In this document: piece after piece, positions 61,104-64,000 of the stretch | Layout of the letters: each line of letters starts with the position of its first letter | Numbering within the stretch: the first letter of the stretch is position 1 | The notes under the pieces: generated by a model | What the model saw: the letters and a program-made list of their open reading frames with translations, nothing else | What the model was told of the DNA's origin: nothing | Database searches by the model: none | Program-made: the position numbers and the translations under genes | From: Streptomyces sp. HUAS 15-9 | GTDB lineage: Bacteria; Actinomycetota; Actinomycetes; Streptomycetales; Streptomycetaceae | Assembly (NCBI RefSeq): GCF_025642155.1 | Contig: NZ_CP106798.1 | Location: 620,001 to 684,000 of the forward strand | Length of the DNA: 64,000 bases | Direction: 5' to 3'

Positions 61104-61158
61104 ACCTTCGCACCATTCCGGGGCCGGGCCCCCACGGAGCCCATTGTTGCACCGTGCG

Positions 61159-62319
61159 TCACCGACCGCCGCTCCGCCGATGCGACGGAACCGGGCGACT
61201 CGTCCGGCACTCCCTCGCGTACCGGCGGGCCAGCGCGTGGAAGGCCTCCTTGGGTTCCCAGTGCCAGTCGGAGCGGGGGTCGTCGGGGCGGTCCTTGATG
61301 GTCTTGGTGAGGGAGTAGCTCGCGAGGTCGAGGTCGTGGCGGGGGTCGTCGGGGCGGTGCGGGGCGTCCGGGGTGACGAACTCGAACGCCATCGCCGCGT
61401 ACAGGTTCATCGACGAGAAGACGTCCACCAGGTCCACCACATAGGCGGCCTGCGTGCGTTCGCTGCGTACCAGGTGGCCCTTGATCTCCTCGGGGTGCTT
61501 GTCGTGGTCGACGACGTTCCAGGCCATGCCGCCCGTCTCGGGGGCGCCGACGTATGCGCAGGTGCCGAACTCGGTGATCGCCAGGGGTTTGCCCCAGCGC
61601 AGATGGCGGCGCAGCTCCGCGATGTGGTCGGCGCGGTCGCGGAAGTACGAGTAGTGGTCGATGCCCACGATGTCGAAGAGGCGCCAGTCGACCTGGTCGT
61701 CCTGAGCGGCGGCGTAGCTCAGGCGGCCCCGGAAGACGGAGCGGCCGACCGCCGCCGCCTTCTTGGTGAAGCGGTCCAGTCGGCGCTGCATCCTGGCGAG
61801 GTCGACGCGTCCCTCCAGCAGGTTCCGTACGCGTTCCAGGACGGTCGCCCCCGGGACGATCCCCGGCACGAACAGCCAGAACTCGCAGCCCACGCTGAAG
61901 TCGACGCTCGCGCCCTGTCGGCGCAGCCGCTCGGCGAACCGGCCGGTCTCCGCCAGGTGCTCCAGGATGTCCCGTTCCGGGGCGTCGCCGAGGGTCGGCT
62001 GGAGCCAGATGTGCAGACCGCGTTCCGCGGCCTGTGCCGCGGTGGCCGTGAGACGTTCCACGCCATCACCGGTCACGTCCACGGTGTCGGCGTGCAGCTC
62101 GTCGCGGATGACCCGGATGTCCTTGCGCATCCGGCCGGTGCTGAAGGCCGTACCAGGTGTGTCGCCGGCGCCCACGGTGTAGACGACGCCTCGGTGACAC
62201 AGCCCGCGCAAAGGCTCCGTCGCCCGCGCCGGCCCCGCGGGCAGCAGCGCCCCCGCGAGCCCGGCGGACGCCGCACCGGCGAGGAACTGTGCCCTGTTGA
62301 TCCCCTTCGTCTTCTCCAT
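61159..62319 (-). CDS. Secreted TIM-barrel, glycosidase-like protein
   Basis: A 386-residue exported protein with an N-terminal signal (FLAGAASAGLAGALLPAGPA after a K/R region, possibly Tat-like). The body looks like a (beta/alpha)8 barrel: VIRDELHADTVDVTGDGVER, HIWLQPTLGDAPE, VGCEFWLFVPGIVPG, DIVGIDHYSYFRDRADH and KPLAITEFGTCAYVGAPETG. Glu in VGCEFW and Glu in ITEFGT are positioned as acid and nucleophile of clan-A glycosidases. The family is usually annotated only as abortive-infection or hypothetical protein. ATG at 62319. Confidence 0.7.
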   Translation of the reverse strand: MEKTKGINRAQFLAGAASAGLAGALLPAGPARATEPLRGLCHRGVVYTVGAGDTPGTAFSTGRMRKDIRVIRDELHADTVDVTGDGVERLTATAAQAAERGLHIWLQPTLGDAPERDILEHLAETGRFAERLRRQGASVDFSVGCEFWLFVPGIVPGATVLERVRNLLEGRVDLARMQRRLDRFTKKAAAVGRSVFRGRLSYAAAQDDQVDWRLFDIVGIDHYSYFRDRADHIAELRRHLRWGKPLAITEFGTCAYVGAPETGGMAWNVVDHDKHPEEIKGHLVRSERTQAAYVVDLVDVFSSMNLYAAMAFEFVTPDAPHRPDDPRHDLDLASYSLTKTIKDRPDDPRSDWHWEPKEAFHALARRYARECRTSRPVPSHRRSGGR

Positions 62320-62661
62320 GCGCTCACTGTGCCGAGGGGGCGTTCGCCGCGCTGTCCGTCGACGGTCTACGGCGTCGCGACGAAGGGATGGGATCCGGCG
62401 CCGAAAGCCGTAAGTACCGTCACTGTGGGGCGGCTTCGGTGTCGGCCCGGCTCCGCACCCCGCTTGGCCGACTTGGATGAACCTTGTACGGCTTCGGCGA
62501 ATCGGCCGACGGCACGGACGATCGCGCGCTGCTAGAAAGTGACCACGCAGGCGCACACCGTGACCCGCCTGTCTCACCCGAACCACACCGCAGACCGCCC
62601 CCGTTGAGAGAGTGCCCGACGAGCGTCGCGCACGAGGCGGTCCGGAAACGATGGGACGACC
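62320..62661. other. 342-base divergent promoter region
   Basis: Between two divergently oriented genes. It holds no convincing gene and no repeat I could identify. The promoters for the TIM-barrel gene and the sensor kinase must lie here. Confidence 0.5.
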
Positions 62662-64000
62662 TTGTCGAACATCTCACCCCCCACACGTCGTCAGGCCCGT
62701 GCGGAAAGCGCTTCCCCCACCCTGCCGACCAGCGGCCGACGAAGATCCCTGACCCGCGGCTGGCGCGTGGGCAGAAAGCTCCGGGCCGTCCTGCTGATCC
62801 CGGTGCTCGTCGCACTCGCCTTCGGAGGCGTGCGGGTGAAACGGTCCGTGGACACCTTGCAGGCCGCCGACGACGCGGTGCGGGTGGCCGAGTTGGTCCA
62901 GGCGGCGAACAAGTGCGCGAGCGACGCGATCAACGAGCGTGACGTCTCGGTCATCCCGCTGCTGGAAGGGAAGAGGGATGCCGACGCGGTCGTACAGGCC
63001 CGTCGGATCACCGACGAGGACGCGAAGGCGTTCGACAGAGCGGTCGGCCGCATACCGGACACCGTCGGCCTCCTCAGACGGATCGAGCTGGTCCGCGACG
63101 GCGAGAAGCAGCTTGCGACGGTCCGGGCCAACGCGTTCACCACGAAGCTGTCGGGTGTGCAGACCGAGGAGAGCTACCACCTCGTCCAGCATCCGCTGAT
63201 GGAGCTCTCGAACGAACTGGGCTTCGGCAGCAGCAACCAGGCCAGCTTCGGCCGGACGCTCTACGCCATCTCCCTGACGCAGGCCGCCGAGTCCCTGATC
63301 CGGTCCATCGGCACGCATCTGCTGGTGGAGGACCGCGCCACCCTCGCTCCGGGCGAACTCGAGACCCGGCTGGCCTCGTTCCGTTCGTACGCCTACCTCG
63401 AACAGGTCGCGCTCCAGGAGTACGCGGGCGCCGGCACCGCCGAGGACATGGCGAGGCTGCGCAAGGCCCTGGCCGACGCGGAGAAGAAGGGCCGGCGGCA
63501 GACCACGGAGGCCGCCCGACGGGCCGAGGCGGCCGGCCGTCCTTTCGTCACCCCGCCCGACATCGCCAGGATGATCGGCGAGATCGCCTCGGGGAGGACG
63601 ACCGCGGAGCTGGCCGCGGAGGGCATCACCCCGGAGTCGTTCTTCGCCGCGTCCACACTCGGCTTCGACGCCTACCGCGGCATCCAGATCCACCTCACCG
63701 ACAGCGCACTCGCGGACGCCGACGGCATCGCCGACACCGCACGACGTGACGCGATCACCAATGCCGCGCTGGTCCTTGCGGCTGTGCTCACCGCGTTCCT
63801 GCTCGCCGCGTGGGTGGCCCGTTCGATGAGCCGCGGCATGCGCCGGCTGAGCGGCTCCGCCATCGAGATCGCCGAGCAACGGCTGCCGGCCGTCATCACC
63901 CAGCTGTCCCGGGCCGTGCCCGGACAGGTCGACACCCGGGTCGCCGCCATCCCCATCACCACCACGGACGAGATCGGCGAGGTCGCCCGCGCCTTCGACC
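62662..64000 (+). CDS. Nitrate/nitrite-sensor-type histidine kinase, 5' part
   Basis: The frame runs off the right edge with ~446 codons visible. After a short cytoplasmic tail comes TM1 (KLRAVLLIPVLVALAFGGV), a ~290-residue all-helical extracytoplasmic domain of the NIT type (CASDAINERDVSVIPLLEGK, SGVQTEESYHLVQHPLMELS, ISLTQAAESLIRSIGTHLLV), TM2 (AALVLAAVLTAFLLAAWVAR) and a HAMP start (SMSRGMRRLSGSAIEIAEQR). The kinase domain is beyond the window. Starts are uncertain: TTG at 62662 or GTG at 62767. In Streptomyces, such proteins often head conservons with roadblock and DUF742 genes. Confidence 0.8.
   Translation, partial: MSNISPPTRRQARAESASPTLPTSGRRRSLTRGWRVGRKLRAVLLIPVLVALAFGGVRVKRSVDTLQAADDAVRVAELVQAANKCASDAINERDVSVIPLLEGKRDADAVVQARRITDEDAKAFDRAVGRIPDTVGLLRRIELVRDGEKQLATVRANAFTTKLSGVQTEESYHLVQHPLMELSNELGFGSSNQASFGRTLYAISLTQAAESLIRSIGTHLLVEDRATLAPGELETRLASFRSYAYLEQVALQEYAGAGTAEDMARLRKALADAEKKGRRQTTEAARRAEAAGRPFVTPPDIARMIGEIASGRTTAELAAEGITPESFFAASTLGFDAYRGIQIHLTDSALADADGIADTARRDAITNAALVLAAVLTAFLLAAWVARSMSRGMRRLSGSAIEIAEQRLPAVITQLSRAVPGQVDTRVAAIPITTTDEIGEVARAFD

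Noticed and set aside
1..64000. tRNA, rRNA, CRISPR arrays, insertion sequences, integrase or attachment sites
   Set aside because: I looked for clover-leaf patterns, repeated spacers, transposase motifs and terminal inverted repeats and saw none.

Overview
The window reads as high-G+C actinobacterial chromosome, almost certainly Streptomyces. The evidence is strong third-position G/C codon bias, GTG/TTG starts behind GGAG-type ribosome binding sites, a chaplin gene (aerial-hyphae surface amyloid), mycothiol-type DinB enzymes, SpoIIE-type PP2C phosphatases, an ECF sigma/zinc anti-sigma pair, and Tat and lipoprotein signals. I see no tRNA, rRNA, CRISPR, transposase or prophage genes. The mix of regulators, redox enzymes, small families and many broken genes resembles accessory or chromosome-arm DNA. 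Species-level placement is not possible from sequence reading alone.

Layout. 0-5 kb: 3' end of a dihydrolipoamide-dehydrogenase-like gene, an SMI1/KNR4 remnant, a cupin + alpha/beta-hydrolase operon divergent from a TetR gene with operator-like repeats between them, then small monooxygenase/glyoxalase-fold genes. 5-13 kb: PAS-PP2C phosphatase, two DinB-fold genes, a broken TPR gene, an EamA exporter, TetR + enoyl-CoA hydratase, and a chaplin. 13-22 kb: an 887-aa membrane protein with a degenerate NTPase-like cytoplasmic part and an external periplasmic-binding-protein domain; the collapsed remains of a ferredoxin/ferredoxin-reductase/P450 operon; ECF sigma and anti-sigma; and a leftward cluster of a 4-TM protein, an unlisted 56-aa His/Asp-rich peptide, an ABC exporter and a Ser/Thr-kinase-like protein whose 3' end has been tandemly duplicated.

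22-35 kb: maleylpyruvate-isomerase-like protein, carboxylate-amine ligase of the glutamate-cysteine ligase type, CorA transporter, GH15 hydrolase, SDR + cydAB (bd oxidase), cyclase, frameshifted TauE/SafE exporter, acyltransferase, cyclophilin. 35-48 kb: CYTH protein, a cysteine-hydrolase reading without a stop into a lipase, Tat lipoprotein of the dimethylformamidase-beta type, aminoglycoside-phosphotransferase-fold kinase, broken SUFU gene, H1-like coiled-coil/winged-helix protein, mannosyltransferase-like membrane protein, a secreted CAP protein behind a strongly structured leader, a two-gene permease operon, polysaccharide deacetylase, MFS exporter.

48-64 kb: sulfatase-modifying-factor-fold protein, doubly frameshifted thioesterase, tautomerase + zinc alcohol dehydrogenase operon under twin palindromes, class-A beta-lactamase-like protein, SseB-like protein, Sap-type membrane protein, a small operon-like run (DUF6325-like, SHOCT, AI-2E family permease), two secreted or lipoproteins, a zinc-ribbon peptide, a PAS-PAS-GAF-PP2C-HATPase phosphatase, a secreted TIM-barrel-like protein, and the 5' part of a nitrate/nitrite-sensor-type histidine kinase that runs off the right edge.

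Most loci are independent one- to four-gene units. Recurrent themes are signalling (two PP2C phosphatases, kinase-like protein, sigma/anti-sigma, sensor kinase), envelope and export functions, and unusually visible gene decay: at least eight broken genes. The most interesting candidates for something undescribed are the NTPase-like/TM/binding-protein receptor (13372-16035), the His/Asp-rich peptide-exporter-kinase cluster (18316-21865), and the long closed-stem RNA leader before the CAP gene (43531-43738).
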